From NCBI GenBank assembly GCA_045644545.1, contig JAZRHC010000004.1:1-64000 (forward strand): 64,000 bases of DNA, read 5' to 3'. A program made the translations under genes and the position numbers. Shown here in pieces: positions 33,651 to 41,561 of this stretch; position 1 is the first letter of the stretch; each line of letters begins with the position of its first letter. The notes under the pieces were generated by a model. The model was not told the origin of the DNA, ran no database searches, and saw only the letters and a program-made list of their open reading frames with translations. This DNA is from Scatosoma sp045644545. Its GTDB lineage: Bacteria > Bacillota > Clostridia > Christensenellales > Borkfalkiaceae.

Positions 33651-34069
33651 TATAATTCTTCTTGGTTCGATACTTGTTCGTTGGTTAGTTTTTCTTGTGC
33701 AATTATAGGTTTTGAAGTGTTTTCTCGAATGGCTTTTGTGTGTTCAAGCAATTTGGTTAGTTCTCTTTGTGTAATTGTAAGATTTGACGTATTTTCTCGA
33801 ATGGCTTTTGTGTATTCAAGCAATTGAGCGTTTAGTTTTCTTTGCATATTTGTGAGTGTTGAAGTATCTTCTGTATGTTCAAGCAATTCAGCAAAAGCGT
33901 AAACCAAAAGGCTGGTGAACCACATTGAAAAAAAAGAAATAAGGGCAACAATTAGAAAAGCAGCTCCGAACTCGAAAGTGCAAATCAAAGAGATGAAAGC
34001 TAATACAATGCCAATAGTAAAAATAACAATTGCGCTGATTTTGAGTTTTTGTACGATATTCGTAAACAT
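33650..34069 (-). CDS. Small AT-rich membrane protein with coiled-coil internal repeats
   Basis: The 139-aa product has two membrane helices in the first 60 residues and then a cytoplasmic helical region. That region holds two near-identical copies of EYTKAIRENTS / EHTKAIRENTS, each followed by a Thr/Gln/Glu segment, and an earlier degenerate copy (EHTEDTSTLTN). The start follows TAAGGAGA (34083-34076). The gene is clearly poorer in G and C than its neighbours, a sign of recent acquisition or a distinct history. No enzyme motif is present. It lies directly behind a hairpin RNA and terminator on the same strand. Confidence 0.68.
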   Translation of the reverse strand: MFTNIVQKLKISAIVIFTIGIVLAFISLICTFEFGAAFLIVALISFFSMWFTSLLVYAFAELLEHTEDTSTLTNMQRKLNAQLLEYTKAIRENTSNLTITQRELTKLLEHTKAIRENTSKPIIAQEKLTNEQVSNQEEL

Positions 34070-34085
34070 TTAAAATCTCCTTAGT

Positions 34086-34120
34086 AAAAAATAAAAGTGC
34101 GCCTCGACAAGAGACGCACT
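34086..34120 (-). terminator. Terminator between the hairpin RNA and the small membrane-protein gene
   Basis: On the minus strand AGTGCG-TCTC-TTGT-CGAGG-CGCACT folds into a strong hairpin and is followed by TTTTATTTTTT. Its end lies only three bases before the ribosome site of the 33650-34069 gene, so it either ends a separate small RNA or attenuates that gene. Confidence 0.75.
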
Positions 34121-34247
34121 GTAAAAAATGAATCTCTTAATCGTTGCTACACAATTACATACCTATTTGCGGGTATCGTAAAATAGAGAAACACCTTTTA
34201 CCAAGATAGTTTCCGCAAATAAGTAAAAAAATATGTAATTGTGTAGC
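34096..34247 (-). ncRNA. Candidate structured RNA (long hairpin plus terminator)
   Basis: A transcript from the promoter at 34254-34282 would start at about 34247, exactly the first base of a 102-base hairpin. Its outer arms (34247-34232 and 34161-34146) are a perfect 16-bp inverted repeat beginning GCTACACAATTACATA. Inside are a second paired block (CTTATTTGCGG with CCCGCAAATAG) and an inner stem (GTAAAA with TTTTAC). A terminator hairpin follows, giving an RNA of about 150-160 bases. No known family was recognised. The flanking GTT on both sides leaves a MITE as an alternative. Confidence 0.55.
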
Positions 34248-34253
34248 GTTATC

Positions 34254-34282
34254 ATTATATAATAAATAAAAAAAATTGTCAA
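34254..34282 (-). promoter_or_regulatory. Perfect sigma-A promoter of the hairpin RNA
   Basis: TTGACA (34282-34277) and TATAAT (34259-34254) are both exact and 17 bases apart. Confidence 0.8.
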
Positions 34283-34351
34283 TTAAAATTACTGCTCGTA
34301 TAAAAAGAGATAGGGCATAGTGAAAACTCTATCTCCTTTTCTATATGCTTT

Positions 34352-36652
34352 TCAGCTTGCGGATTTAAATAACCGCACCGCAACCACCGTCATATCGTCT
34401 TTCGCTACGTTGCCGTAAGCTTGGATCGCCCGTTCGAGTAGAGTGTTCGCGAGCTCTTGCGGGTTGGAGGCGGGAATGGTTTTTAACGCTTCGTAAAGGT
34501 CTGCCGACGAGCCGAACGCCGTCGTGATCCCGTCGCTTAAAAAAAGAAGTACGTCGTTTTCTTTTAAAACGTAGGTTGAAGAATCGGGGCGCAAGCTGTC
34601 TAAAACGCCGAGCGGCAACGAAGCGCTTTCGAGAATTTTAAGGGCGTTTCCCGAAAGGATAAACCCGAGCGGCGAGCCGATTTTTACGATATTCGCTTCC
34701 CCGCTGTCGAGATCGACGACGGCGATATCCACGCACGCAAAGCTTTCTTCGCGGTTAAACGAAAGCAACTTATTCACGGTGGACAAAATCAAAGGAGAGG
34801 GCATTTTCGCGCGGTAAAAGCTTTCGAGTAGCGAGATCGTGCTTTCGGAAATCTTTCGCGCGTATTCGCCGCTTCCCATACCGTCGGACAGCGCGACCAT
34901 AAACCGCCGTTCGTCGATTCTCGTCACCGAATGAGTATCTCCGCTCGCCGTTTCGCCGTATTTCGTGGCGGATGCCACGCCGAACGCCGCGTCAAAATAA
35001 GGTTTTTTCCGCAGAATACAACAGTATTTATCCTTGCTTAAAGGCAGGCGTTTGGAAATGATCATCGGCGTGCCGAAAAGGGCGGAAGCCACGTCCGCGA
35101 TTTTTTTCACGGAAGCGTTGCCGAAGGCGATAAGCGATAGCGTGAAATCCCGTTCTTCGCCGTAGATCAGCACTTCCGAACAGACGATCCCCGCTTTCAA
35201 AAGCGCGATATCGAGCGCGCGCTCCTTGTCTTTATAGAGTCGCAACGGTTCGCTTTGCTCCAAGGCGATCCCGCGCAAAATCTCGCTGATTCCTTGCGCT
35301 TGATTGGCGAGCAGGGTTCTGCCCGAAGCCGCGTTTTCCGCTTCGAGCATATATTTTCGAAAATCTCCGATCTGGCGGTTGACCGCGTATAAAACGCCGC
35401 TTTGATCAACGCATTTTTGCGCCATCGCGGTGGGGATATCGATCAGGTTGACCTTCCCCTTCAAGCATCCCACGGAAACGAGGGCGGACAGGGGCTTTTC
35501 CATATCGCTTTTCGCGCAGTAGGCGTATTGCGAGCATTTTTTGCACACCCGTTCCACGACGAGTCCGCGGATATATTCCTTTGCGCTGTCCTCGGCTTCC
35601 GACGAGCCGAGCGCGGTGAAGGTGGTTTGGATTTCCCGAAATACCGCCGAAATTTCAAAAAGCTGTTCGCCGATCGCCGCGCGGTTGCGGTTGATCGCAA
35701 CGCGCGATAAATGCTTTTCGCGGTAGAACACGAGGTCGTCCTCCAAACGGTGCAAAAAGGGCGCGGGAAGCAAAAGAAAGAAGAGACAGGGCAACACCAT
35801 CGAAAGCACGCTTTTTACGAGCTGCGCCGTCGGATAGTCGTATACGCCGTCCATAAAGCCGTAATAGAAAAAGACGACCAAGGCGGCGCAGGCTTGGGCG
35901 AGCCGTCCCGATTTTGCAAACAACACGACCGCCACGCCGTAGATAAAAAACCGTTCGGGCGAAACGCCCCCAACGAGCGCGGAGGGCAGGGCTAACACGA
36001 ACGCGCCGACGAGCGCGGAGGCGTCTTTTGTTACGCACGCCATCACCAAAAGAAAGAAAAACGCGATACCCGTGTATGCGATCACGCTTAAAAATTTGCA
36101 AATTCCCACGCCCGTGAGGAAGAACAAAAGGATACAGAAAAGAATTTCTTCCGCCCGCAAACGGCATTTTAAAAGCTTTCTTAAAAGCGCTTTAAGCGCA
36201 ACGGTGAACGCCGCGGATAAAAGAAAAATAAACGCGCAAAGAAGTATGCTTTGCGTAAGCGCGTTGTCAAAAAAGGAAATTCCAAACGGCGTTTCGTAGC
36301 CTTGAAAGGGCGCAAGGATCACGAACAGAGCAAGCGCGATAAAGTTCGCCGAAAAGGTAAGTACGCGTAATTTGACGGGGCTCAGCTTCTTTTTGAAGGC
36401 GAAAGCGGCGCAAAGCAGAACGGCTTGTCCGAGATAGAGAAAAAGCAGTAACCATTCCCCCGTGATCGCCGCGGATAAAAGATAGAAAAGCCCGCAAAGG
36501 AAAAAGGACAGATCGGCGGAAAGACAAGCGAAAAGAAAAGCAAGCCCGTAGGGCTCGCCGTAGTCTCCCACGTGGAAGAGGAATAAAAACGCCGCGAGAA
36601 CCGCCGCGTAGATTACTGCCTGCATAGAGGACGCTTTTTTTTGTGAAGTCAT
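34352..36652 (-). CDS. spoIIE: Stage II sporulation protein E, membrane serine phosphatase
   Basis: SpoIIE activates sigma-F in the forespore by dephosphorylating the anti-anti-sigma factor SpoIIAA, and takes part in polar division. The 766-aa protein (B. subtilis: 827) has about ten N-terminal membrane helices (residues 10-310), a central regulatory region, and a C-terminal PP2C-type phosphatase domain (about 560-766). Metal-binding Asp motifs are seen in VALSDGMGSGEYAR, VDIAVVDLDSGEANIVKIG, LFLSDGITTAF and KDDMTVVAV. The start at 36652 follows CGGAGG. It shows that the host can form endospores, or descends from a spore former. Confidence 0.94.
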   Translation of the reverse strand: MTSQKKASSMQAVIYAAVLAAFLFLFHVGDYGEPYGLAFLFACLSADLSFFLCGLFYLLSAAITGEWLLLFLYLGQAVLLCAAFAFKKKLSPVKLRVLTFSANFIALALFVILAPFQGYETPFGISFFDNALTQSILLCAFIFLLSAAFTVALKALLRKLLKCRLRAEEILFCILLFFLTGVGICKFLSVIAYTGIAFFFLLVMACVTKDASALVGAFVLALPSALVGGVSPERFFIYGVAVVLFAKSGRLAQACAALVVFFYYGFMDGVYDYPTAQLVKSVLSMVLPCLFFLLLPAPFLHRLEDDLVFYREKHLSRVAINRNRAAIGEQLFEISAVFREIQTTFTALGSSEAEDSAKEYIRGLVVERVCKKCSQYAYCAKSDMEKPLSALVSVGCLKGKVNLIDIPTAMAQKCVDQSGVLYAVNRQIGDFRKYMLEAENAASGRTLLANQAQGISEILRGIALEQSEPLRLYKDKERALDIALLKAGIVCSEVLIYGEERDFTLSLIAFGNASVKKIADVASALFGTPMIISKRLPLSKDKYCCILRKKPYFDAAFGVASATKYGETASGDTHSVTRIDERRFMVALSDGMGSGEYARKISESTISLLESFYRAKMPSPLILSTVNKLLSFNREESFACVDIAVVDLDSGEANIVKIGSPLGFILSGNALKILESASLPLGVLDSLRPDSSTYVLKENDVLLFLSDGITTAFGSSADLYEALKTIPASNPQELANTLLERAIQAYGNVAKDDMTVVAVRLFKSAS

Positions 36653-36751
36653 AGAAAATAACCTCCGAAGTTCTTTCGGGTTATAGTATATAACTTTTCA
36701 CAAGGCGAAATTTGTAAAAGACTGCTTCTTTTTCGTTATTTTCGCCGAAAA

Positions 36752-37102
36752 TCAGTTGTTGACGGGAAATCCCAAGCTGATTAGAATCGCGCGATTGACT
36801 CTATGCATCGTGGCGGGCGGAAGCTCGCCGATTCGCTCTTTCAGCCTGCGCTTATCCAGCGTTCGAATTTGTTCTAATAAAATTACGCTGTCTTTGGCGA
36901 GTCCGTAGGCAGACGGGAGCTCGATATGCGTCGGAAGCCGCGCCTTGTTGATCTTGCTCGTCACCGCCGCCGCGATAATGGTGGGGGAGTATTTGTTCCC
37001 GACGTCGTTTTGCACCACGAGCACGGGGCGTATCCCGCCTTGTTCGCTCCCGACGACGGGGGATAAATCCGCATAGTATAATTCGCCTCTTTTCACGTTC
37101 AT
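36752..37102 (-). CDS. mazF: MazF/PemK-family endoribonuclease (NdoA/EndoA type)
   Basis: The 116-aa protein matches the MazF toxin fold: it begins MNVKRGELYYADLSPVVGSE, with RPVLVVQNDVGNKYSPTIIAAAVTS and a late LLEQIRTLDKRRL, all typical of the chromosomal NdoA of Bacillota. It cleaves mRNA at short sites when free of its antitoxin. An AGAGGT ribosome site precedes the start. No MazE/NdoAI antitoxin gene is found in the 180 bases upstream, where such genes normally lie, so its partner must be elsewhere. Confidence 0.92.
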   Translation of the reverse strand: MNVKRGELYYADLSPVVGSEQGGIRPVLVVQNDVGNKYSPTIIAAAVTSKINKARLPTHIELPSAYGLAKDSVILLEQIRTLDKRRLKERIGELPPATMHRVNRAILISLGFPVNN

Positions 37103-37230
37103 AATCTTACCTCTTTTGAAAACCGAAAAAACTCCCTTACCTTATTATATGTAAAGGGCGCGGGTTTTCGTCAGTAAAAGTATAGCCGAGCGAAGATTTT
37201 TTTATACGCAGCCAAAGAAAAAAGGCAAGA

Positions 37231-37265
37231 AAAAACGATCTGCCCCGCTCAAACGAGCGGGGCAG
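37231..37265 (-). terminator. Terminator of pgi
   Basis: CTGCCCCGCTC-GTTT-GAGCGGGGCAG is a perfect 11-bp hairpin followed on the minus strand by ATCG and a T run. Confidence 0.88.
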
Positions 37266-37284
37266 GGTTGCGTTGAAGCTGTTT

Positions 37285-38718
37285 TTAGATAATGCATTTA
37301 GCGTTCTTTTCGGGCAGGGAATCGAGTTCCTTTTTCTTTTCTGCATAGCCCGCTTTGCCAAGCAGAGCGAAGGTGGCTTTTTTGCCTTCCTCCACGCCCG
37401 GCTGATTAAAGGTGTTGATGCTCAGCATCGCGCCCGCGTAAGCCGTTTGCAGCTCGAACAGAAACAAAAGCTGACCGAGCGTGAACGCGTTGAGCTCGGG
37501 AATCCAAAGCGTGTAGTTCATTCTTCCCGCCTTCGTCAAAGCGTAAGCGGTCGCCGCGTTTTCCGCTTGAATAAGCTCTTCCATCGTATGCCCGCCGAGG
37601 AACGCCACGTCGGGAATGTTTTCGCAACCGTGAGGAATCGGCATTTCACAGCCGTATTTTTTCAAGGAAAGGAAGGTGACGACCTTGTCGTAAGGACCTT
37701 CGGTGTAGAGCTGAACCTGCGAGTGCTGATCGGTAACGCCGAGCGATTTCACGGGCGTTTGCCCCACGTTGCAAGGCGTGCCGTCGAGCGTTTCGTTTTT
37801 GCCGAGGGATTCCGCCCAGAGCTGGCAATACCAGTCCGCAAGGAATTTCAAATTATCCGAATAGGGCATCATAACGCCGATATTTTTGCCCTGTTCCATC
37901 GCCGCGATTTGCAAAACGGCGGACATAAGCGCGGGGTTTTTGTTCATAGAAGGCTTATTGCAAACGGAATCCATATACGCCGCGCCCGCTAAAAGCCCCT
38001 TGATATCGATCCCGAGCACCGCCGCGGGCAACAGCCCCACGGGGCAAAGCTGCGAGAATCTGCCGCCTACGCCGTCGGGGAGAATATAGCTCTTGATTCC
38101 GCCGCATTCGTCGGAGATTTTTTTCAAATTCCCTTTCTTTTCGTCGGTGGTGAAGATCACGTTATCCTTCACGTTCACGCCCGCTTTCGTTAAAAGGTCG
38201 AGGATAATAAGATACTGCGTCATCGTTTCGCTCGTCGCGCCCGATTTGGAAATCACGTTAAAGCAGGTTTTTTCGGGCTCGATCACGTCGAGCAGGTCGC
38301 GCATTCTCACGGGGTCAACGTTGTCCTCCACGTAGAATTTCGGGCCTTTTCTCTTGAATTTGGGCAGGTCGTTATAGTGCAAATGGCAAAGCGCGTTGAA
38401 CGCCATAATCGGACCGAGCGCGCTCCCGCCGATGCCGAGCACGACGAAATATTGAAACTTTTTGCGTACTTCTTTCGCCGTTTTTAAAATATCTTCCACG
38501 ATTTCTTTTTGGTTGTAGGGAAGCTCCGTCCAACCCATATACAGCTCGTCCTTGCCTCTGTTTTCCTTCACGTAAGCGAACGCTTCGCCCGCTCTTTTGG
38601 AATACGCGGCGAGGTCTTTTTGGGAAAACCCTTTTTCCCCGAGAAAGGTGTCCGTCATATTATTGTAGTCAAGCGTTACGCGCATAGCGTTGCGCCATTC
38701 TCTCGTTTTGTAGCTCAT
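37285..38718 (-). CDS. pgi: Glucose-6-phosphate isomerase
   Basis: This 477-aa glycolytic enzyme interconverts glucose 6-phosphate and fructose 6-phosphate. The start at 38718 follows GGAGGAG. PGI signatures are seen: GIGGSALGPIMAFNAL, the sugar-phosphate loop SKSGATSETMTQY, the catalytic Glu/His neighbourhood around GVTDQHSQVQLYTEGP, and a C-terminal Lys in GVEEGKKATFALL. It has its own promoter and terminator. Confidence 0.95.
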   Translation of the reverse strand: MSYKTREWRNAMRVTLDYNNMTDTFLGEKGFSQKDLAAYSKRAGEAFAYVKENRGKDELYMGWTELPYNQKEIVEDILKTAKEVRKKFQYFVVLGIGGSALGPIMAFNALCHLHYNDLPKFKRKGPKFYVEDNVDPVRMRDLLDVIEPEKTCFNVISKSGATSETMTQYLIILDLLTKAGVNVKDNVIFTTDEKKGNLKKISDECGGIKSYILPDGVGGRFSQLCPVGLLPAAVLGIDIKGLLAGAAYMDSVCNKPSMNKNPALMSAVLQIAAMEQGKNIGVMMPYSDNLKFLADWYCQLWAESLGKNETLDGTPCNVGQTPVKSLGVTDQHSQVQLYTEGPYDKVVTFLSLKKYGCEMPIPHGCENIPDVAFLGGHTMEELIQAENAATAYALTKAGRMNYTLWIPELNAFTLGQLLFLFELQTAYAGAMLSINTFNQPGVEEGKKATFALLGKAGYAEKKKELDSLPEKNAKCII

Positions 38719-38747
38719 AGTGCTCCTCCAAAATTTTCGTTAATATT

Positions 38748-38776
38748 ATTGTAGACGAAAAACAGCCTTCTGTCAA
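38748..38776 (-). promoter_or_regulatory. Sigma-A promoter of pgi
   Basis: A perfect TTGACA (38776-38771) is 17 bases from TACAAT (38753-38748), followed after 30 bases by the start codon. Confidence 0.75.
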
Positions 38777-38821
38777 GGAAACGAGCGAAAAAATCCGCAA
38801 AAAACGAAAAATTTTTAAAGC

Positions 38822-40324
38822 TCAGCGCAACGCTTTTTTTGCGGAGTCTTTGGTCACGATTTTCAAAGCGAAGTAGAATAGGAGCGTGATAATCGCCATA
38901 AACAGCGCGATCAGAACGCTTGCGAGCACTTCTCCGAAATAGCGGCTGAACAGCTTTGCAAAGGTCTGCCCGACGAAGGAGATAGGCAAAATCAAGCCCA
39001 CGGAGATAAGCGTTTTTCTGAAAAAACCGAACTTTCGACTGACGGGAAGCACTTTTTTGAACAGAAACACAAGGTTGCATACCGCGCAGATCGCGTAGCT
39101 TACGCCCATTCCCACGATATAGGCGTATCCGCCGATAAGGGCGGGGAGCAGACAAATACAAAGAAGCAACGCCGCCGCGCCGATAAAATAAAAACGGAAG
39201 GTCTGTTTTTCAAAGCCCATCGAGTTTAAAATACTCGTCGAAATCATTGCAAGGCTCATAGGCAAAAGAAGGGGGCAGCTTTTCACGATCATTTCGCCCG
39301 CTTCTTTGGAAGAATACGCGATCAAGCCGATTTGTTCGCCGAGTACGAAAAAGAAGGGAGTCAAAATGCACGCGACGAGGGAAGCGGCGGTCAAGCCGCG
39401 GTCGATATTGCGCTTTAAGCGTTGGAAATTTTTGCCGTAATAATCTTCGGAAAGCTCGGGCACGAGCACGAGGGAAAACGAGCCGATCACCGTCGCCACG
39501 ACGAACAGGGCGGGCATAACCATTCCCGAAATCACGCCGAAGGTTTGGAGCGCTTCCGATTCTTGCATACCTGCGCGCACGAGCATAATAGGAAGCAACA
39601 CGGCAACCGCCGAGCCGACGAGCGACCCGCCCGTTCTCACGGCGGTGATCGGCGCGGTGGAAGAAATCAGCGGCTTCATTGTGCCTTTCGGGGATACGAG
39701 CCGACCTTTTTTAAGGTAAAACCAAAACAGCGCGCACGCGAATACGACGATATGCGAAAGCACGTTCGCCCACGCCGCGCTCTTTGCCGAATCGATCGTG
39801 CCGCTCGCGTTTTTGAGAAGCAGCACGCCCGCGATCACGGTAACGCTCTCCTCGATAATGCCGAAAATAGAGGACGTGAGAAATTTTTTCTGCCCCCAGA
39901 ACCACGCGCGGATCGCGCCGTAAAGCGAACAGAAAATCAACCCGACGAGGAGTACGCGGAACACCTCGATTCCGTTTTCGTCGGTGAAAAGGAAAGCGAA
40001 TAGATCGCCCGTGACGAGAAAAATAAAAATGACGGGCAAGCACAGCGCAAGCGCAAGCACTGCCCCCGCGCTCACGGCTTTGCGTTCGCCTTGCAGGTCG
40101 TTTTCAACTTTACTTTTCGAGATCAGCCGAGAAATAGTAACGGGAATCCCGCCGCCGCTGATCGTCAAGAACACGGAATAAACGGACAGCGCAACCTGAT
40201 ACACGCCGAGCCCTTCCGCGCCGACCATTCTTGCAAGCACCATACGGTATAAAAATCCGAGCGTACGCTCGGCGATCGACAGCCCCGTAACGACCGTCGC
40301 GGTTTTGTAAAAACGATTTCCCAT
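38822..40324 (-). CDS. spoVB: Stage V sporulation protein B-like lipid flippase (MATE/MVF superfamily)
   Basis: The 500-aa protein has about 14 membrane helices and the SpoVB opening TLGFLYRMVLARMVGAEGLG and YQVALSVYSVFLTISGGGIPVTIS. SpoVB is needed for spore cortex synthesis and probably flips a lipid-linked precursor in the mother cell. The start at 40324 gives an N-terminus of normal length. There is no ribosome site; the start codon lies only six bases after a sigma-E-like -10 element, so the mRNA is probably leaderless. YtgP/MurJ-like vegetative flippases are the main alternative, but the promoter favours a sporulation role. Confidence 0.88.
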   Translation of the reverse strand: MGNRFYKTATVVTGLSIAERTLGFLYRMVLARMVGAEGLGVYQVALSVYSVFLTISGGGIPVTISRLISKSKVENDLQGERKAVSAGAVLALALCLPVIFIFLVTGDLFAFLFTDENGIEVFRVLLVGLIFCSLYGAIRAWFWGQKKFLTSSIFGIIEESVTVIAGVLLLKNASGTIDSAKSAAWANVLSHIVVFACALFWFYLKKGRLVSPKGTMKPLISSTAPITAVRTGGSLVGSAVAVLLPIMLVRAGMQESEALQTFGVISGMVMPALFVVATVIGSFSLVLVPELSEDYYGKNFQRLKRNIDRGLTAASLVACILTPFFFVLGEQIGLIAYSSKEAGEMIVKSCPLLLPMSLAMISTSILNSMGFEKQTFRFYFIGAAALLLCICLLPALIGGYAYIVGMGVSYAICAVCNLVFLFKKVLPVSRKFGFFRKTLISVGLILPISFVGQTFAKLFSRYFGEVLASVLIALFMAIITLLFYFALKIVTKDSAKKALR

Positions 40325-40330
40325 ACCGTT

Positions 40331-40360
40331 ATTGTACGAGCCGTGAAAGGGAAATATGAC
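40331..40360 (-). promoter_or_regulatory. Sigma-E-like promoter of spoVB
   Basis: On the minus strand GTCATATT (40360-40353), a 14-base spacer, and CGTACAAT (40338-40331) match the mother-cell sigma-E pattern (GHATATT, N14, CATACAAT) at all but one or two positions. The start codon follows six bases later. Confidence 0.65.
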
Positions 40361-40379
40361 TGAATAGGTAAGGGTCGAG

Positions 40380-40590
40380 GGGATTCTTCGACTTCGCTCA
40401 GAATGACGGAGGAAAATGAGGAAAATGAAGAATGCAGAATGCAGAGTGCAGAATGACCGTCAAAGTCATTCTGAGGAGCAAAGCGACGAAGAATCCCCCC
40501 TTAGGCGGCTTTTTTGATTCTTCGACTTCGCTCAGAATGACGAGGGGAAATGAAGAATGCAGAATGCAGAGTGCGGAATGCAGAATGGCG
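40380..40590. repeat. Cluster of direct and inverted short repeats
   Basis: Two direct copies of a unit of about 75 bases (40380-40455 and 40515-40590) each combine the GATTCTTCGACTTCGCTCAG core with an ATGCAGAATGCAGAGTGC tract. Between them (40465-40495) the core is present inverted, GTCATTCTGAG...GAAGAATC, so it can pair with the second copy. The core is also found near 126. Such mosaics are usually mobile intergenic repeats. Confidence 0.65.
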
Positions 40591-40630
40591 GTAAAATTTA
40601 TACAATCATTCAGCATTATTCATTATGCAT

Positions 40631-40910
40631 TATGCATTCAAAAGTTCAAGGGGATTATCCCCTCGCGGGTGTGGGACATAATAAATTTTTTATTTAAGCA
40701 TTGCTTTATTGTCAAGAAAAATTAAAAAATTTCTTGTATAATATAGTTGAATCAAAGGCTATTAACAATCAAAATATGCATTATGCATTGAAATTTTCAA
40801 GGGGATTATCCCTTTGCGGGTGTGGGCAGAAGCTAAAATAAATTACTGCCAATGGCTGTAAGTCATTTTTTTAATCTATATTTATGGTATAATGCTATTA
40901 ACAATCAAAA
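40631..40910 (+). repeat. Diverged tandem duplication upstream of a small regulator gene
   Basis: Segments 40631-40774 and 40781-40910 share, in order, CATTATGCATT, TTCAAGGGGATTATCCC, GCGGGTGTGGG, a TATAAT (40737-40742 and 40888-40893) and GCTATTAACAATCAAAA. The middle parts differ. Only the second copy is followed by a ribosome site and gene. Together with the 40380-40590 repeats it fills the gene-free stretch 40325-40922. Confidence 0.6.
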
Positions 40911-40922
40911 AAGGAGAAAATT

Positions 40923-41150
40923 ATGGATTTTTCAAAAGTATTCGAAAAAAAAGTGCGGGAAGAAATGGATAAGCAGGGCTTTACGGCGAAAACCTTGTCG
41001 TCCGTTTCGGGCGTAAGCGAGTATATAGTCAAAAAAATTATCAAAGGCGAATATAAAAAGATAAGAGTAATCGTCGTGGTAAAAATTTGTAGAACGCTGA
41101 AAATCAGCGTAGACGGCATTTACGCCGAGGCAATTCGCTCTATGACATAA
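40923..41150 (+). CDS. Small XRE-like HTH DNA-binding protein
   Basis: The 75-aa protein is a single helix-turn-helix domain of the Cro/CI type: FEKKVREEMDKQGFTAKTLS, then SVSGVSEYIVKKIIKGEYK as the turn and recognition helix, and CRTLKISVDGIY as the closing helices. AAAGGAG precedes the start and a TATAAT is found at 40888-40893. It is AT-rich relative to the genome. Its stop overlaps the -35 of the next promoter. Targets are unknown. Confidence 0.75.
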   Translation: MDFSKVFEKKVREEMDKQGFTAKTLSSVSGVSEYIVKKIIKGEYKKIRVIVVVKICRTLKISVDGIYAEAIRSMT

Positions 41151-41173
41151 TTTGCAAATTTTTCGCATACGAT
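41145..41173 (+). promoter_or_regulatory. Sigma-E-like promoter of the LysM gene
   Basis: GACATAAT (41145-41152), 13 bases, then CATACGAT (41166-41173) resemble the sigma-E consensus. The decamer TTTCGCATAC at the -10 is repeated exactly before the coat-like gene at 41491-41500. The element lies at the end of the upstream regulator gene. Confidence 0.45.
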
Positions 41174-41181
41174 AAAGGGAA

Positions 41182-41463
41182 ATGTTACAGTCGGTGATTC
41201 CAAAATTTTATAAAGTGAAATGCGGGCAAAAGCTTGAAGAGATCGCGTGCGCCTTTTCCTTAACTCCCGCCCTTTTAATCAAAGAAAACCGCCTCACCCA
41301 AGAGGTGCACGACGGGCAGATTTTAAAAATTCCCGCGGTCAGGGGGAATTTATACGTCGCAAAAGCAGGCGAGGGAAAGTCGCTCCTTTGCGGGAGCGAG
41401 GAGAATTTCGAAAGGCGGAACGGAACGAAGCTGCTCTATCCCGGTATGCGCGTGATTTTATGA
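41182..41463 (+). CDS. Small LysM-domain protein, probably spore-coat associated
   Basis: The 93-aa protein carries one LysM domain at about 8-50 (FYKVKCGQKLEEIACAFSLT...HDGQILKIP), followed by a second, degenerate LysM-like half (LYVAKAGEGKS...YPGMRVIL). LysM domains bind peptidoglycan. There is no signal peptide, as in SafA-type spore-coat proteins made in the mother cell. AAAGGGA precedes the start. The sporulation-type promoter and the adjacent coat-like gene support a spore-envelope role, which remains an inference. Confidence 0.7.
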   Translation: MLQSVIPKFYKVKCGQKLEEIACAFSLTPALLIKENRLTQEVHDGQILKIPAVRGNLYVAKAGEGKSLLCGSEENFERRNGTKLLYPGMRVIL

Positions 41464-41476
41464 AAAAAGGGCGTAC

Positions 41477-41504
41477 ACAAAAGACGGGCTTTTCGCATAC
41501 AATA
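41477..41504 (+). promoter_or_regulatory. Sigma-K-like promoter of the coat-like gene
   Basis: AC (41477-41478), 17 bases, and CATACAATA (41496-41504) fit the late mother-cell sigma-K pattern (AC, N16-17, CATANNNTA). The -10 also equals the sigma-E CATACAAT, but no matching sigma-E -35 is seen. Confidence 0.45.
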
Positions 41505-41561
41505 TACTAAGTAATTGAATTTGCGCAAAGTCAAAAACCGACCTTGCAACAGGAGGTAAAA

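Noticed and set aside
34146..34247. Hairpin as an integron attC site or a 6S RNA
   Set aside because: It lacks the attC core sites and any integrase nearby, and it is shorter than 6S RNA with no clear central open bubble; neither can be supported by eye.
37103..37284. Antitoxin gene for MazF
   Set aside because: The only frame (37137-37361 minus) covers the pgi terminator, has no ribosome site and no antitoxin-like fold.
40426..40590. Repeats as a CRISPR array
   Set aside because: Units are irregular, spacers are not unique equal-length segments, and no cas genes are present.
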